DNA from: Capronia americana
Taxonomy: Eukaryota; Ascomycota; Eurotiomycetes; Chaetothyriales; Herpotrichiellaceae
DNA length: 64,000 bases
Assembly (NCBI GenBank): GCA_016110215.1
Contig: JADWQD010000006.1
Span: forward strand, 1,364,001-1,428,000
Reading direction: 5' to 3'
Shown: piece by piece, positions 21,798 through 35,570 of the stretch
Position numbering within the stretch: the first letter of the stretch is position 1
How the letters are laid out: every line of letters begins with the position of its first letter
Translations under genes and position numbers: made by a program
The notes under the pieces: generated by a model
Told to the model about the DNA's origin: nothing
Databases searched by the model: none
The model's input: only the letters and a program-made list of their open reading frames with translations

Positions 21798-24178
21798 ATG
21801 GACGATACGATGGATGTAGACCCTGAGGCCCCTCGAGGCGTGAAGCGCACTGCTGAAGAAGCAGGCTTGCCACCAGAAGCTCCACGCCGCATCAAGGTAC
21901 GTCGATGCTTCCTCACGGTAAGGCAGAGAACATGGCTAATCCGTTGTCAAGGCTCTTGATCAGGATGTCGTCAACAAGATTGCAGCCGGTGAAATTATTG
22001 TCGCTCCCATGAATGCCCTCAAGGAACTGCTCGAAAATTCCATTGACGCTGGATCAACCTCCATTGAGATCCTGGTCAAGGATGGCGGCCTGAAGTTGTT
22101 GCAGATCACGGACAACGGCCATGGGATTGAGGTTCGTACTCGGCCTTTCCAACGTCATGCTGCGTCTGACGGCCATCCAGAGAGACGATCTGCCAATCCT
22201 CTGCGAGAGGTTCACCACGTCCAAGCTCAAGAGCTTTGAAGATCTTATGTCCATAGGCACCTATGGCTTTCGAGGAGAGGCTCTTGCCAGCATCAGTCAT
22301 ATTGCCCACCTCCGGGTCACTACCAAGACGGCCAATTCAAGCTGTGCATGGCAAGCCCACTATCAGGATGGAAAGCTCATACCAGCTAAGCCTGGTCAGT
22401 CGGCCGAACCAAAAGCGGCCGCTGGTCGTCCCGGAACGCAGATTACAGTTGAGGATCTGTTTTACAACATCCCAAACCGCCGACGAGCATTTCGGTCGCC
22501 TTCAGAAGAATATGCAAAAGTTCTCGACGTCATCACCCGGTACGCCCTTCACCGCGAAGGGGTTGCCTTCTCAATCAAGAAGCACGGTGAAACTGGCGCT
22601 GGCTTCTCCGTGGCAGCTGCTGCCACCAAGATCGACAGGATCAAGCAAGCATATGGCGGAAGTGTCGCAAAAGAAATCATGAGTTTCGGCACTGAAGATC
22701 CTCGCTGGGGTTTCAAAGCTTCCGGCTATGCCACCAATGCCAACTATAGTGCCAAACGAACATTGCTACTGCTGTTCATCAACAACCGATCCGTCGAGTC
22801 ATCCGCGGTCAAGAAGGCCATTGAGCAGACATACCAACTTTTTTTGCCCAAAGGAGGCCATCCGTTCGTCTACCTCAGCCTCGAGATTGCGCCGAACAGA
22901 GTCGATGTGAACGTACATCCGACCAAACGCGAAGTCCATTTCCTGAATGAAGATGAGATCATCGAGCTGGTTTGCGCGAGTATCCGAGAAAATTTGGCCA
23001 AGGTCGATACGAGCCGGAGTTTCAAGACACAGACACTCCTGCCTGGCATTCCTCCTATGACACCAATGAATCAGCGAGTGGCGTCCGGAGACGCAACTCC
23101 TCCAACGGACGACAGTGCTTCCAGAAGACCCTCGACGACTAAAAAGCCTTACGAAAACAATCTCATCCGAACTGATTCAAAGATGAGGAAGATCACCTCG
23201 ATGCTTCCACCTGCCTTGACGACGTCAACTTCTCAAGACGACAACCCCGCCACAAATGGAATCCAGTACACAACCACGGATCGAGAACAGATCCAAGTCC
23301 GTCTCACTTCAGTCAAGAATCTCCGCGGCCAAGTCCGCGAGTTGATGCACGACGGCCTCACCGAGGTCTTTGCCTCTCTAACATATGTCGGCGTCGTCGA
23401 TAGCACCAGACGCCTGGCAGCCATTCAATCTGGCGTGAAACTCTACCTTGTTGATTATGGCATGACCTGCAACGAGTTCTTCTATCAGGTCGGCTTGACC
23501 GATTTTGGCAATTTTGGGCTTATTCAACTTGACCCTGCTCCGGCCCTGAGGGAGTTGTTAGATATCGCGGCGGAATATCAACTCGAAACGGACCCTTCTT
23601 GTTCGGGACTAAACAAAGACCAAATCGTGGATAAAGTGTACAAGCAACTGATGAAGAGTAAAGCAATGCTTGCCGAGTATTTCTCTCTAAATATATCGGA
23701 CGAGGGCCAGCTGGAAACAATACCGCTGCTTTTAAAGGGCTACATGCCATGCGTGGCGAAACTACCGACGTTTTTATTAAGGCTAGGACCGTTCGTGGAT
23801 TGGACAGACGAAGAAGCTTGCTTCCGAACATTCCTGCGAGAGCTGGCCAGTTTTTATGTCCCAGAGATGTTACCGACTCCCAAACCGAACGTCGACAAGG
23901 GCAAAGCGAAAGCCGGAGACGAAGAAATGATGGAGCCGGATGCGACTCATGACTTGCAGCCGGAGCCCGAAACCCAGACCCAAGATGCTACCGAGAACAG
24001 CGAGCCTGATCCCGACAACGAGGCGACCGAGAAAAGAAGAAAAGAGATCGAATACGCGTTGGAGCACGTCCTCTTCCCAGCATTCCGGTCGAGAATAGTT
24101 GCCACGCAGGACATGTTGAAAGGCGTCGTTGAAGTCGCGAATCTGAAGGGGCTGTATCGGGTCTTTGAGCGCTGCTGA
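21798..24178 (+). CDS. MLH1: DNA mismatch repair protein Mlh1
   Basis: MutL homologue, the common subunit of nuclear MutL complexes; it couples mismatch recognition by MutS homologues to strand incision and also acts in meiotic crossover. Exons 21798-21896, 21952-22131 and 22181-24178 give 758 aa, the expected size. The GHKL ATPase motifs are clear: ELLENSIDAGS, DNGHGIE, TYGFRGEALASI and GTQITVEDLF. The transducer part has RVDVNVHPTKREVHF. The C-terminal dimerisation domain ends in FERC, the conserved Mlh1 terminus. An acidic N-terminal extension of about 35 residues precedes the ATPase, as in other filamentous ascomycetes. An acidic low-complexity insert precedes the last 70 residues. Confidence 0.97.
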
Positions 24179-24607
24179 AACGTTTCGAGGCCGGCATCAC
24201 TTTGTGTTAATAAGGAGCATGTCGTCTACTCAACGCCAGTCCATAACAAGAGAAATCAAAATCTATTATCATGTCAATATGGTTGGTGTTGATGGCAGTT
24301 CCAAATCCTCCCCTGCCATGGAATACGCCAATTAGATGCGATTACAGACACCAACATGTCAATATGGCGTTGAATCAAAATACCACATCCTCCCCGACCG
24401 AGGAAGTATACGCTACAGTAGATGCGACGCCGAACAGAAAACCTGATGATCTCCCAGTGCCCAGTGCCCGTCGCTCAAACCCCCAGATGAATAGCAAAAG
24501 AACTTCCCACACGCCCCAACCACGGCCTTCGCGCCCTCCCCCCCCTTTTTGCCCCCTCTTTCTCCGCCGCAGACTAAACTTTAGGTAAACAACCAAAAAA
24601 AAAACCC
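24179..24607. other. convergent 3' region, MLH1 and GH128 gene
   Basis: A 429-bp gap between two converging genes. It contains a 13-bp direct repeat CATGTCAATATGG (24270-24282 and 24355-24367) and pyrimidine-rich runs. No gene seen. Confidence 0.5.
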
Positions 24608-27091
24608 CTAATTTGTCCCATTATACCGGTACCAAACATCGCCCAAGGCACTGCGCCCACTGCCATCCGTATTCAAGAGCATGCCCGTCGTGGGCGCGCC
24701 ATAACTGGTGAGCCCGCCAGGGAAATTGCCAAACCAAGCATACCGCTCGACCCAGGGCTGCTGGTCCATCCAGAGCGTGGCGTTCTTCAGGAACTGCACC
24801 GTTGTGGCCAGGTCGTAATTGTTCTGGTCCATCCCGAACTCGGTGATCCACACGGGCAAGACACCGCCGGCCTGCGTGTCGACGAACCGGGACGTGATGT
24901 TGGGCGAATACGCCACGCTCAAGTCATATGCCTGCAGGATAAACTCGCGGAAATAGTCGATGTTGTACGGGCTGGCGTACCAGTGCACGTTTATAAAGTC
25001 GAGGGTCAGGCCGTGCTGGGTGGCGTTGCCTAGGAATTGCTGTAGGTACGCGATGCCGCCGCCCGTGTTGGTCACGGCGGGGGCGCCGATCTTGACGCGC
25101 CCGGCGAACGGCTCCATGAAGGCCGCGTAGCCGGCGATGGACTGCGCGACGGGCATGTTGGCGCTCTGGCCGTTGAAGTTGGCGTCGGGTTCGTTGAAGC
25201 CGAAGACGGCGTCCGTGCCGTAGTGCGCGATGCTGAAGTTGACGTTGGGCGCCCAGATCGAGGTCAGGGACGGAGCGTCGTTGTACAGGAGCGGGATGAA
25301 ACGGTAAGGGGATGATGGGTACGGATAAGCGCCTATGTCGTCCGAGGCATTGGGCAGGGAGTAGTAGTTGTAGGACCAGGAGATGTAGGGCGACGGAGGC
25401 GGGTAGTATTGTAGGGTGGTGACGTTGCGGTAGGCCAGGCCGCGTTTGGCAGGGTAGGGCGAAGGCGAGGGCGTCGATGTGGATGATGAAGACGTGCTGC
25501 TTCGGCTTGTTGTGGTCGTGATCCTGGTTGAACTTGGGTTTGCGAGGCTCGAGGACGGCACGGCGTTGGTGCTTCGGGATGAAGAGGTCGACAACGGCTG
25601 AGGCTGGGTTGACGCGACTGCTGTTGTGACACTACTTGTGCTGGAGCCGGCAGAGGAGATTGACGCTGCATGTGTCGATGTGGCAGTGGACGGCCCGCTC
25701 GAGACAGTCGTGGTTGCCAAAAGAGACACCGAGGATGACGATGCAGCAGGCGAAGACGACACAGTCTGGGAAGATATCAGACTTACCGTTGTCGAGGACA
25801 ATAAAGTGATCGGATTGACCTGGGCGGTGGTGCTTGGCGCGGCAGACAACGAACTGGATACAGCAACGGGTATTGTTGCTGTTGTGCTGCTGACCCCTGA
25901 ACTTGAGACGAGCGTGTTACCGGAAGGAGACAGACTGGGCGACTGCGAGCTCGAAGATGGAACGCCGCTACTCGCGATCGAAGAGGACTGAGGCGGTAGA
26001 ACAGCACTGGTGTGCGCTGTTGTCGACGAGGTCAGAGGTCGGTCCGGAGTCATGTATGACGAAGTTGAAGAGTTCGGTTCTGTCGTCAGGCTGTTTTCGG
26101 GGTTCGAAAGAATGCTCGAGGCATTAGACATGGGGCCACCAGTGACCGGACTTGACATGCTCGTCTCCGCATATGTGGCAGTTGTCGTTGCCTCCGTGCT
26201 AGGGCTTGGGCTTATGCCAGCGAAGCTCGAAGTCGTTGACAGAGTCGAACTCGTCACGGGCTCGACAAACTCCGGTTCCAGACCAAGCTGAACAGCTCCC
26301 ACAGGCGGCTGACTGCCAGGAAATGTCACAAACATCTGCCCGTCGCCCAGCGCCGAGAAGACGAAATTGTCGCCAAACACCAGCCTTGTGTCATTGAAAT
26401 ACCAAACGTAACCACTGGGCTGAGTAAACCCGGCAAACTGCATCAGAGGCAACGATCCTGTTCTGCCATTTGTGCCGACGGTCGCGCCGCCGGTCCGAAG
26501 CTGGCCATCAGAGGTGAGTACGAAGATCGCGGACAGCTCTTCGTCCTCGATGAGATAGGCGTTTTCTCCATTGAAAGATATGTAGCTGAGTGCGCGAGCT
26601 CGGAGCCTGGCGTTGAAGCCACTAACAGTGATGCGGAAGGGAGTCGATACAGGAGTTGGAGGTGTCGTAGATGTGGTTGCGGGAGTCGTGATCGTTAGGC
26701 TGAGTGGAGTGCTCGTGGAGGAAGAGGACGCCGGCTCGCCAAGGGATAGGCTCGATGTAGTCGTGATGACCGGTGGCCCGCTTGTTGTGGGGACAATCGG
26801 ATCGCCCGTGCTGGGATTCGATGTTGTCGACAATGTGAGAATAGGCGATATCGACTGCCCGTCGCTAGTAGTACTGAACGTGCTCGGGACAGTGCTTGAG
26901 CTGGTGATATTGCCGAAGACCACCGTCGACGTCCAGTGGCAGCCATTGGAGTCTATCGAGACTGTCTGTTGTCAGCAAAGTGCCTCCCCATGAAGACGAT
27001 GTCTCTTACCGGCTTGCGCTGCAGTGACCACAGCCAGGCTGTGCAAGGCCAGCAGAGTTTGCCCTAACCTCACGCACGTTGCAAGTAGCAT
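24608..27091 (-). CDS. secreted GH128-type glycoside hydrolase with Ser/Thr-rich linker
   Basis: Probable cell-wall beta-1,3-glucan hydrolase or remodelling enzyme. Exons 27091-27010 and 26961-24608 give 811 aa. Exon 1 encodes a signal peptide (MLLATCVRLGQTLLALHSLA..., cleavage near AQA). Next come a globular stretch with no Ser/Thr bias (about residues 140-270, LRARALSYISFNGENAYLIEDEE...), a Ser/Thr-rich stretch of roughly 230 residues, and the catalytic module from about residue 533 (KRGLAYRN). That module has the alkali-sensitive-linkage/GH128 pattern: FGFNEPD (candidate acid/base Glu near 618), DFINVHWY, and PVWITEFG (candidate nucleophile Glu near 735). The linker would be heavily O-mannosylated. 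No GPI signal is visible at the end (VWYRYNGTN). The N-terminal module is of a type seen in fungal secreted proteins but I cannot name its function. Confidence 0.88.
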
Positions 27092-27579
27092 GTTGCCACG
27101 TCCCTCTTCAAAGTACTCACTTACCTGTGTAGCGTAGAAGTAAAAGTCTAAAGCGCGCATCGCGGAGCTAGGGCGATCGAGGCAGATTGCTTGGAATGCA
27201 TACCTAGGAATGCAGGGGATAGTCAGTGCGCAAATGATATGTCTTATCCCTTCCCCCGGACATGAACACAAATGACAAAATGAGAGCGCGCAAAGATGAA
27301 AACGAAAGAAAAAGTCGTTTGCATGTGTTGAAATCAGGCTTCAATCATTGTGGTACATTGCTCGCGGCGGTTGAACCGGAGGTTGTAGTATACAAAACCC
27401 AGCTCTTTGGTCTTGTCAATGCAGAAGAGCCCTTGCATAATGGTACACAGGTCGTAGCAATTGCTGGAATTGCAAGAAACGCCGATAATGCTTGCTCTCA
27501 TGCCGCATCACGCTCTATCGGGGGTATCGTTGTGTTGGTAAAATCGAAGGGTACGAAAGCACTGCACAGCCTCAAGCTC
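27092..27579. promoter_or_regulatory. GH128 gene promoter / PAG1 3' flank
   Basis: A 488-bp gap between two minus-strand genes. An open frame continues upstream of the signal-peptide Met but lacks support. No specific element recognised. Confidence 0.45.
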
Positions 27580-30500
27580 TCAAAGCCCGGGGCTTGCCGT
27601 CGGGCTGACGCCACTGACGTTACTGGCGCCGCCAGTAAGGTATTCGGAAGGTACTCTCGGTACTCTGGGGCTCTGCATTGCCGCAGGTACTAGGTTCGGG
27701 CCTCCTGATTGCCCACGTAGACGTGCGAAGTCCTTGATCTTCTCTTTCTCCTTTTGGCTCTCACTCTTTCCGCCTGTCAGCCGCCGCATACCTCTTCTCA
27801 TCCCTTGGAGGCTGAAGGCACCACCCGTTTCGGTGGCAGAAGTGGGTGTGGTTTGGTATTCTGATGGACCTGGGCCCGACAGTGATTTGCTCTGGTTGGA
27901 CATGGTCATGCTCAGCAAGGGGAAAGGACTATTCTCCCCGTCCGATAGAATCGCTTCGTCATATTGGTCAGCAAATTCATCTTGGGACCGGAACGACATG
28001 TTCTCCGGCATACTAGCAAGACCACTCGCCGTTGGCTGTGACGCAGGAAATTGATTTGCGGGAGACGTAATAGACCTGGCGTGGAGTCCCGGCCGTTGAT
28101 GGCCGATTGGGCTGATAGAGGTTTGGAGAGCAGGCTTCTTCGTCGAATTCGGCATCGATGGTCCTGGTCCTCCTAGCTCGTCAATCGAAGAGAAAGAGGT
28201 CTGGGCAGATGTGCTGTAACTCTGTGACGAGAAACTAGGCTGAGTCCGGTGGCTCATGCCAGGAAGCGGGCCGCCCTCGGTAAAACCATCCTGCATGTTT
28301 GTCGATGGTGTAGTTCGGGAGAGGCTCTGTCGAAGAATTGGGGCCGTCTGCTCATCGTACAGATCTGTGCTTTGCTCTGTCAGCGTGGGAATCGTGATAG
28401 CGGAGCCCATCAGTTGGCTGGATCCCATTGGTGTTAGAACATCGTCACCCTCGACATCGTCGAAGAAGTCATCAAGGCTATCGAGAGTGTTGACCAGGTC
28501 GCTGACATTGGTGTCCGCAGCCTCGAGTGTTCGGATCGTCTCCGCCCGGCTCTGCGGCGGGAAATATGAATCGGTGTATCCATCGTCGCCCTGGAATTCG
28601 ACGTCTGGCGTGGTGGTTTCCTGATCTTTGAGGAATTCCGAGTCTCCACACGTGTAGAATACTGCGTGGACATTGTGCCTTGTCATGCCAGAATATACGG
28701 CAGGCATTGGGATGGACCATCCCGAGGAGTGCGGAATACCATAGAGACTTTGTGTCCGCTCGTACTCTTTCCGGATCGCTTTTGCTGAGCCAGAAGCCAT
28801 GCTCATACGCATATGATGCTTCTCCATAGGCGTGGCTGCAACCTCGATAATGTAGTCCATGACTTCCAATGCCTGAGCACAGTGTTCGGTCTGCAGAAGC
28901 CGCAGTAGCGGTGAGATGAGGTCCGGTCCGTGAGTTGTGATAGATGGACTTCTCATGTTGACCATTGGGATCAGCTCGCATAATATGTCCATGAGCTTGA
29001 TTCGGAACCATGGGGTCTTGTTCGTTAGCAGTCCTATCATGAATATCAGACTTGAAGCGTCGCACAAAGGGAAGTAGGCCGCTTTTAGAGATTTCATGGT
29101 GGCCGTAAGCATCTCTTGGCTTGTTATCTCACTGTTGGCGTAACGCGCAAGGCAAATTGAGAGGAGCTCGTGGCCCTCGGCGCTTGCGATCCTAGCGAGC
29201 GTCTGCGCAGACGCCACGGCTGCAGAGTCGGTGGCATCCAGCTCGAAACTTTGCAGCCATCGTGGTAGATTCGCCAAGACACAGTAAAGGAGACGGTTGT
29301 CGCTTCCAACGAGCTGGCAGTCTGGAAGTTCCGTTAGACGTTGAAGAACTAGGAGCGTCTTGTCCAAGCTATCGGCAGATTTCAAGCCCTTGTAAAGCAA
29401 CGGTTGCAGTCCTTCAAAGCCGCCATCCCATTTTCCAGGCAGCCCTTTCATCATTGCTTCTGTCACATCTGGAGCAGAGAGATCCAGCTTGTCGAGAAAC
29501 TTCTCAAGCATCCCAAGTGTCTCGTAGAATTCTCGTTCATGAATGGTATTGAGACAGGCGCAGGTCGTCCAGAAGAGCTGAGGATATCGCAACAGGTTTT
29601 TGGGCTCAAGCGCCCCGATGATGACTTTCAACGTCGTCAGTATTTCCATCGAGAAAGTTTGGTAGTCTGTGTGTTCGTCGGCAATCGTGTTGGAAAGCCG
29701 TGCAAGCATGTCGGCAAGCATTCTGGCGTCCAAACTGACGGAGATGCACCGAAACACTTGAAAGGATCGACATGCCAAATGTCGCACCGGACAGATTGAG
29801 GCCCAGTGTAGTGCTTCTTTAGCCCACGAGTCACTAAAGTTGTCGAACGCGAGATTGAAGATACCCACGATTTCGGTCGTGAGTGCTGTCATGGCTGGAG
29901 GCACTCGGCTCCCGCCATCATCTTCATCTTTCCTGGTGTTGCTCTCGTAGGACCAGCTGGTCCGAGGACTGTTCGTTCGGATTGCGTCGACCAGACTTTC
30001 GATCTTTGTCTTGGAAGCGCTGAGGATCTGAGCTTCGATCTTGGTGGTGACCAATTCATGTATGAGATGCACCAGCATCTCCCTCGCCTGTTCCTGAACC
30101 GAGGCAGTGTAGTGGTCCCAGAGGATGAGCACCGCGTGAATGAGCTTTGTAGCCTCGTCTCTGGCCAGGGTAACCGGAGCAACGACGAGATCAACCAGGA
30201 AAATCAAAGAGACTTGTCCTAGAGATAGCCCGACCTACGCACGGGTTAATTGTGCCTCATCATGTAACGAGAGAAACTTACCTGTTTGGTGCCCATCGGC
30301 AGCAAAGACGTCAGATCAGCAACATAAGGAAGACTTCTCGTGTCAGGCATCACAACTTCTGCATGCTTTCTGTCGTTGACCATATTCTTCGGGCACAATT
30401 GCAACATGAAAAATTCCAGCACTCGAGAACCGGCAGGAGTGGAAGATAGATAGACAACGATCTGCTTTGCATACTCGACGAAGTTCTGATCGCGCCGGTC

Positions 30501-33500
30501 GAGGGAGAGATAAATGATGAAGTCAAGGATCATTTGGACGTTGCCTGCATGGGGTCCTGTCGCAAGCGCTTGCCACAATGCCTGCACTTCGTTGTGCATT
30601 GCGCTGCTTGAGCAGATCGTAATTTCGAACATGTTAGCCAGAAGCATGTACGACACAGCAGTAGGCGATCCTGTTCCAGGATCAACCTGAAGCTCGAGGG
30701 TCTGCAGCCACGGCAATATGGCGACGACCATGTTTCTCTGATGATCATTCCGCGCGTTCTTGTAGTGCAGCGAGAATTCCGAAAACACCATGAACGCGAT
30801 ATCGGAGTTTGCCTTCGCGAGGCGTCTCGAATATTCGAATTGAGCCAGCTTATACACAGCCCGTGTTTTGTCAGAAATGCTGATATCAAATTCCTGGAGG
30901 TTGGTACTCTTATGCTGGCGCTCATCGAGAGTGCGGATAAGATGTGCCGACTTCATTCTGATCTCGCGATTCTCATTCCCCAAGGTGAAGACAACGATGC
31001 TGACGATTTTCCAAAATGGCACAGGATAGTCTGTCTCTTGTATCAAGACATCACACACGACACCAAAATAGCTTTCCAACGCCGTGGGCGACTCGGTCCT
31101 GTAGCATTGCTCTATGGCATGCTCCGCGATAACAAGATGTTCTGGATTGTGCATGAGCAACAGCTTCAGCGCTCGTCGACCGATAGTGTGCATTTTGTGG
31201 TTATTCGTGGCGAAAATTGTGTCGATCCAGGAGAGCATTCTTTGCAGATTGAATGATAAGATGGCGTTGCTATCAGTTCTGATACTGATCGTCCCAGCGC
31301 ATAGGGCGGCCATTGCACTGAGAGCGGCCACTCGCAGATTGTTCTTCTCCTTCTCGGTCGCGGCGCTGGCATTAATACGATCCTGCACAGTCCGTGCATT
31401 GTTGTGATTTGGATCAATCGAGGTCTGCTCGGCTGAATAGCCGCACCATTCCTCCATCAGGGCGAATGCGGACTTGCGCGACTCAAATGGCATCCAGCGC
31501 GAAGGTGTCTGAGATTTGTTTACACCTTCGAATACTTCCTCGACCAAGCCGCAGAAGTGATATCTCAATTTCTGGAAACGCCAGTCGTTCTGCACATCGG
31601 TATCACTGAGGAAGATACGGAGATCTCTGGTGTATATGACCAGGTTGTTCAAGATCCAGTCATCGTTGTAGATGTCCTCATGATGCAAGAAAGATGCGGT
31701 AAGCTTGTACACATGCGTCACCTCAGTTCGAAGTCGCTCGGTCTGCTGAGACCGTTGTGGACTGCTTGGAGTCCTGTGATGGGTGATCCTCGCCTTGGCC
31801 TCATCATTACACTTGATGACGGCATACTGTAACGATTCGAGTAGTGTCCGATAGAGCTTGCGATTAATAGATCCAAGAGCCGAGACAACCGCATCACGAA
31901 TAGCGTCTGGCGCGGCGCCCAGCATTGGAATTATTGCAGAGAATAATGCCCGCGCCGAACTCAGCTTGTCTTGTGCTGGGGCCGCGCTCTTAGACGTCTT
32001 GCGTGCGTGAGCGGCGTCAGCAAGCTGACTCTGGGATTGGGCACCCGGTGAGCTGAGCGTGACACAGGCCATGATGAGGTACAACTTCCACTGGTCGAAG
32101 AGAACCTCGGCGGATGTCGCAGCACTTCTTCCCTGCATGCGGTACTCATACATGGCCGCAGTAGCACCAGCTGCGTCTGAGAAGGCCTCAATGTCGTTCT
32201 GCATCATCACCAGTCTGTCGGTGACAGTTCCTCGGCAGAGTGCTATGGCGTTCGGGCATGCATCGAAGACAACGCGGATGAGGTTAGGGAAAGCTTTGAA
32301 CCAGAGGGTCGAGTCGTATGACACCTCAGAGCTGCAAATCTCGATCAAAGTACTCTGGCCCGGACCCACACGCTTGTCCTTCTGTAGCCGACTGCGTTCA
32401 GCGACATTGAGAGCATCGTCATGCAAATCGAGGATTGTAGACGACTGGTCCTCCAAAAGCTTGATGATCCTTGACGATTCCGCCTGGCCCAGAACCGAAT
32501 CAAATTGAACAACGAGTCGCAGGACCTTGATCGCGAATGCCCTCACCCGTCGCGACTGGGAGCACAGGAAGAACAGCCCATATGCTTCAATTTCGTCCAC
32601 GTGAGGAATCGCGTTGGTGAGCTCCATTTGCAATGCTCGATTAGGGCCTGTTGCCGAACGATCTCTTGCTTCGGCAGAGCTCGCAACAGCCTTCTGTTTA
32701 AGCTGCTCCATCCAAATCTGGAGCAGCTCAAGATATAACGTCAACGTCGTCTCGATGTGAGCTGGCCCTAGACGTCCCTCATCCGACATCGTAGAATACT
32801 GAGAGTCATAGTGGAAAATGAACCGCGGGAAAGCAATTGCTACTGCCTGGGCATGGCCCTGTTTCGCTATTGCTTTCAAAGACTGCGTAGCAGAGGCTGC
32901 GATGTTGGCCTGCACATGAGCGGAACCCGTACACAAGAGATTAATCAATGGGTTCAAGGGAATGTGGTCGGTGAAGCAACGTGGGAGAGCTTGGATGGCG
33001 ACGTGGAGCAGTTCGTAATACAACTGTCTCTGATCATAGGCTATTGGATCTTGACTCCGTGCCAGTGTGAACGCATCGGCAAGAGGGGTTTTCGGGGTAA
33101 GGCTGGCCGTCGAAGAGAACTTTTCGTTCAGCGTGGCTTGCCCACCGAAGGTGTTATCGCAGAGAATTGTAATCTTGCCTAGAATCTGACAAAATTGCAG
33201 ATAGTACTGTTGAGCATTTTCGTCCAGCGCAGAAACGTTGACTGGTAGTGAGGAAGGACTCTCGTCTTCCGAGGTTGATTGCACTGATGTATCCATACCC
33301 AGCATGGCTCTGATACTCATAGGCGAAGGAGGCAACCCGTCAAAGTTCGGGGTATGCGTGCTGAATGCTGGAAATGGTGGACATCTTGCGTCCCCTTTCT
33401 CCAAGTCAGAGACGAGGGCAAGAAACGCGCGGATGCCGATGACCATCCGTTCAGGCTCAATCTGTTCAATCCTGAGAGTCCGACTGGATTGGAACAGATC

Positions 33501-35570
33501 GTAATGCAGAAGAGGGAAGATCACCGCGCGGAAGCAGAGCTCCTGAGCTGTAAACCCGAGGATCCTGATGAACTGAACCAGTGGGTCCGCGGTAGATGGC
33601 TCAGATACCACATGAGTCTTCCTCCCCTGGGGGATTGTGATCTTAATGATCTCTTCCAGTCGACGCAATCTGATCTGCATAGGATCTCCAACCCTGATGA
33701 GATAGGTCCAGACCAATTGACAAATGGCTTGCAAAGCCAGGCCTCGGGTCGATTTGTCCTTCAGCTTTGGGGCTAAACTCGAGATCATTGGAAGCCACTG
33801 CACAGAGAAAGATTCAATGGGAGAAATGCAGATGAGCAGAATTGACACGGGAAAGCCAATACTCCAGTGACGGACCTTGACTAGCATGTTGCCCAATCTG
33901 GAATTGATAGCTTCGATGAAGTCTTTCCACTTCGGAACGTTCTGGAAGCAGTCTGGATTACTGGCCACTGCAGTGAGCAAGCGCTCGAATAGTTGGCAGT
34001 AGGCTTGTTTGACTCGGGGTCCATGCGCGTCGGAGAACAGTGCTGCCAGAGTTCTCAGGAAGTCGGCGACACCGAATGCGGCCTCCCTTGTTGCGGAGAT
34101 GTGCAGGTGACGCATACCGAGCAGAAGTAGTTCGATGCGAGATTCAAGGTCCCTGGCGGCGGCGGTTCCCGAACTCTTCGCGACGTCCTGCTGCCACTGA
34201 TCAAGCTGCTGCGTAAAGCGGAATGTGACATTGACGAAGTCCAGCCGGCTCATGTGGCCCAGTACCTCGCCATAAATCCTCCAGTTTGCGAGTCGAATAG
34301 TTGATGTCAGGATCTGAGCAGGCTCTACCTCTCTAATCTGAGTGAAAACGATGTCCTCAAGCTTGTTGGCTAGATCTTGGGTTATGGCGGTTAGCGTGCT
34401 CTGCTCGAAAATTGCAACCAATACCCTGCAGAGGATGTAGACGGAGATGGTGGCTCGGCGATCTGCCAGTAGATATTCCTGGGTAAGGGGGTCTTCAGCA
34501 GAAGCACCTTCGGCTCCAGCCTGAGACAGATTGGTCTCACCCGGGACCTGAAGGGGTTCTGTATGCCGCCTAGGGAGCGAAGGGGGTAGGGACACAGTCG
34601 GCGTCCCTGCCTGGATTCTTTGCTGATATACTTGCTTTTTCAGATTTGCAGCCACATCCCCTTTGCCCTTTCGCCATAACATTAGACTGTCCACCAAAGG
34701 TTTAGGCCCCTGACGCGAAATGTGGCCCAGTGATACAATCAATTGGTCAAATCCTGCATCGACACCTGGCGCACATGCTTGTTCCACGGGCGTAGTGGAG
34801 GTGTCCAGGAGAGTGAGGCAGTGATTGATTCTTTGATCGGCACGGAGCACAAAGGCGTGAAAGAGATGGTGCAGAGCATATTCCCCAGGCGTTCGCGGCT
34901 CAGGCTGCTGGTGTAGGCTAGACGAATTGTATGCATGTCCCCGGCGTGTCTTTGACTGATCCTTACGTCTCCTGTTTTGTGAAGACGACAAGGCCGGGTC
35001 AGCTACTGGTGCGCTAGCGTCAATCAGGGAATCGATCGAATGCCCTTGACCGTGACTTTGATATGGTGATACCGGAGTCGTGTAGGCTGAAGTTTCCGCA
35101 CTCGAATTGGAGTACTGGCCCCGTCTGCTGCCATTGGGATATCTTGCATAGCCAGCTGCGCTGAGTAGCGATTCCGGTGTCAAAGGGCTCGCGGATGAGG
35201 GAGAGTTGAAGCTGGGACTTCTCGAATGTTGCAAGCCATGGATGACCGACGTCTGGCGGTGATGGCCATAGCTGTTGGATGTCCGTCTTTGCAGGCCAGT
35301 GGTGTCCACTGCCGGTCCTCCTCTTAAGTTTACACTGGCTTCACCCCCAAGCGGCTGAGGCTGAGCCGAACCTGCTCGCGACGACGGTGTAATGTTGGAG
35401 CCATATGCCTGAGTTGAAGACTGTTGTGGCCTGCCTCTCGTCACCGACGTGTCTCTCGTGTGAAGTTGGGGACGCCCATTGGACAGAGGTTGCGAGATCT
35501 GTTCGGGCCCGGGCCCATCGAGAGTATAGATTGAAGGCTCGTTGGAAGCGGACTGAGCATCTGGAAGCAT
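27580..35570 (-). CDS. PAG1: cell morphogenesis protein PAG1/TAO3 (Furry/Mor2 family)
   Basis: Giant HEAT-like scaffold of the RAM/MOR network that helps activate the NDR kinase Cbk1/Orb6 for polarised growth and septation. Two exons, 35570-30282 and 30234-27580, give 2647 aa, the normal size for the family. Order: about 200 disordered residues rich in Ser/Pro/Gln, the MOR2-PAG1 N-terminal region (EYALHHLFHAFVLRADQRINHCL), mid-region alpha-solenoid, C-terminal region, and a disordered phospho-site-rich tail. The single 47-nt intron lies after LLPMGTKQ; the acceptor at 30236-30235 keeps the frame and gives VGLSLGQVSLIFLVDL, whereas the next AG would frameshift. An in-frame TAA 12 nt upstream of the start supports the chosen ATG. 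It is by far the longest gene of the window. Confidence 0.95.
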
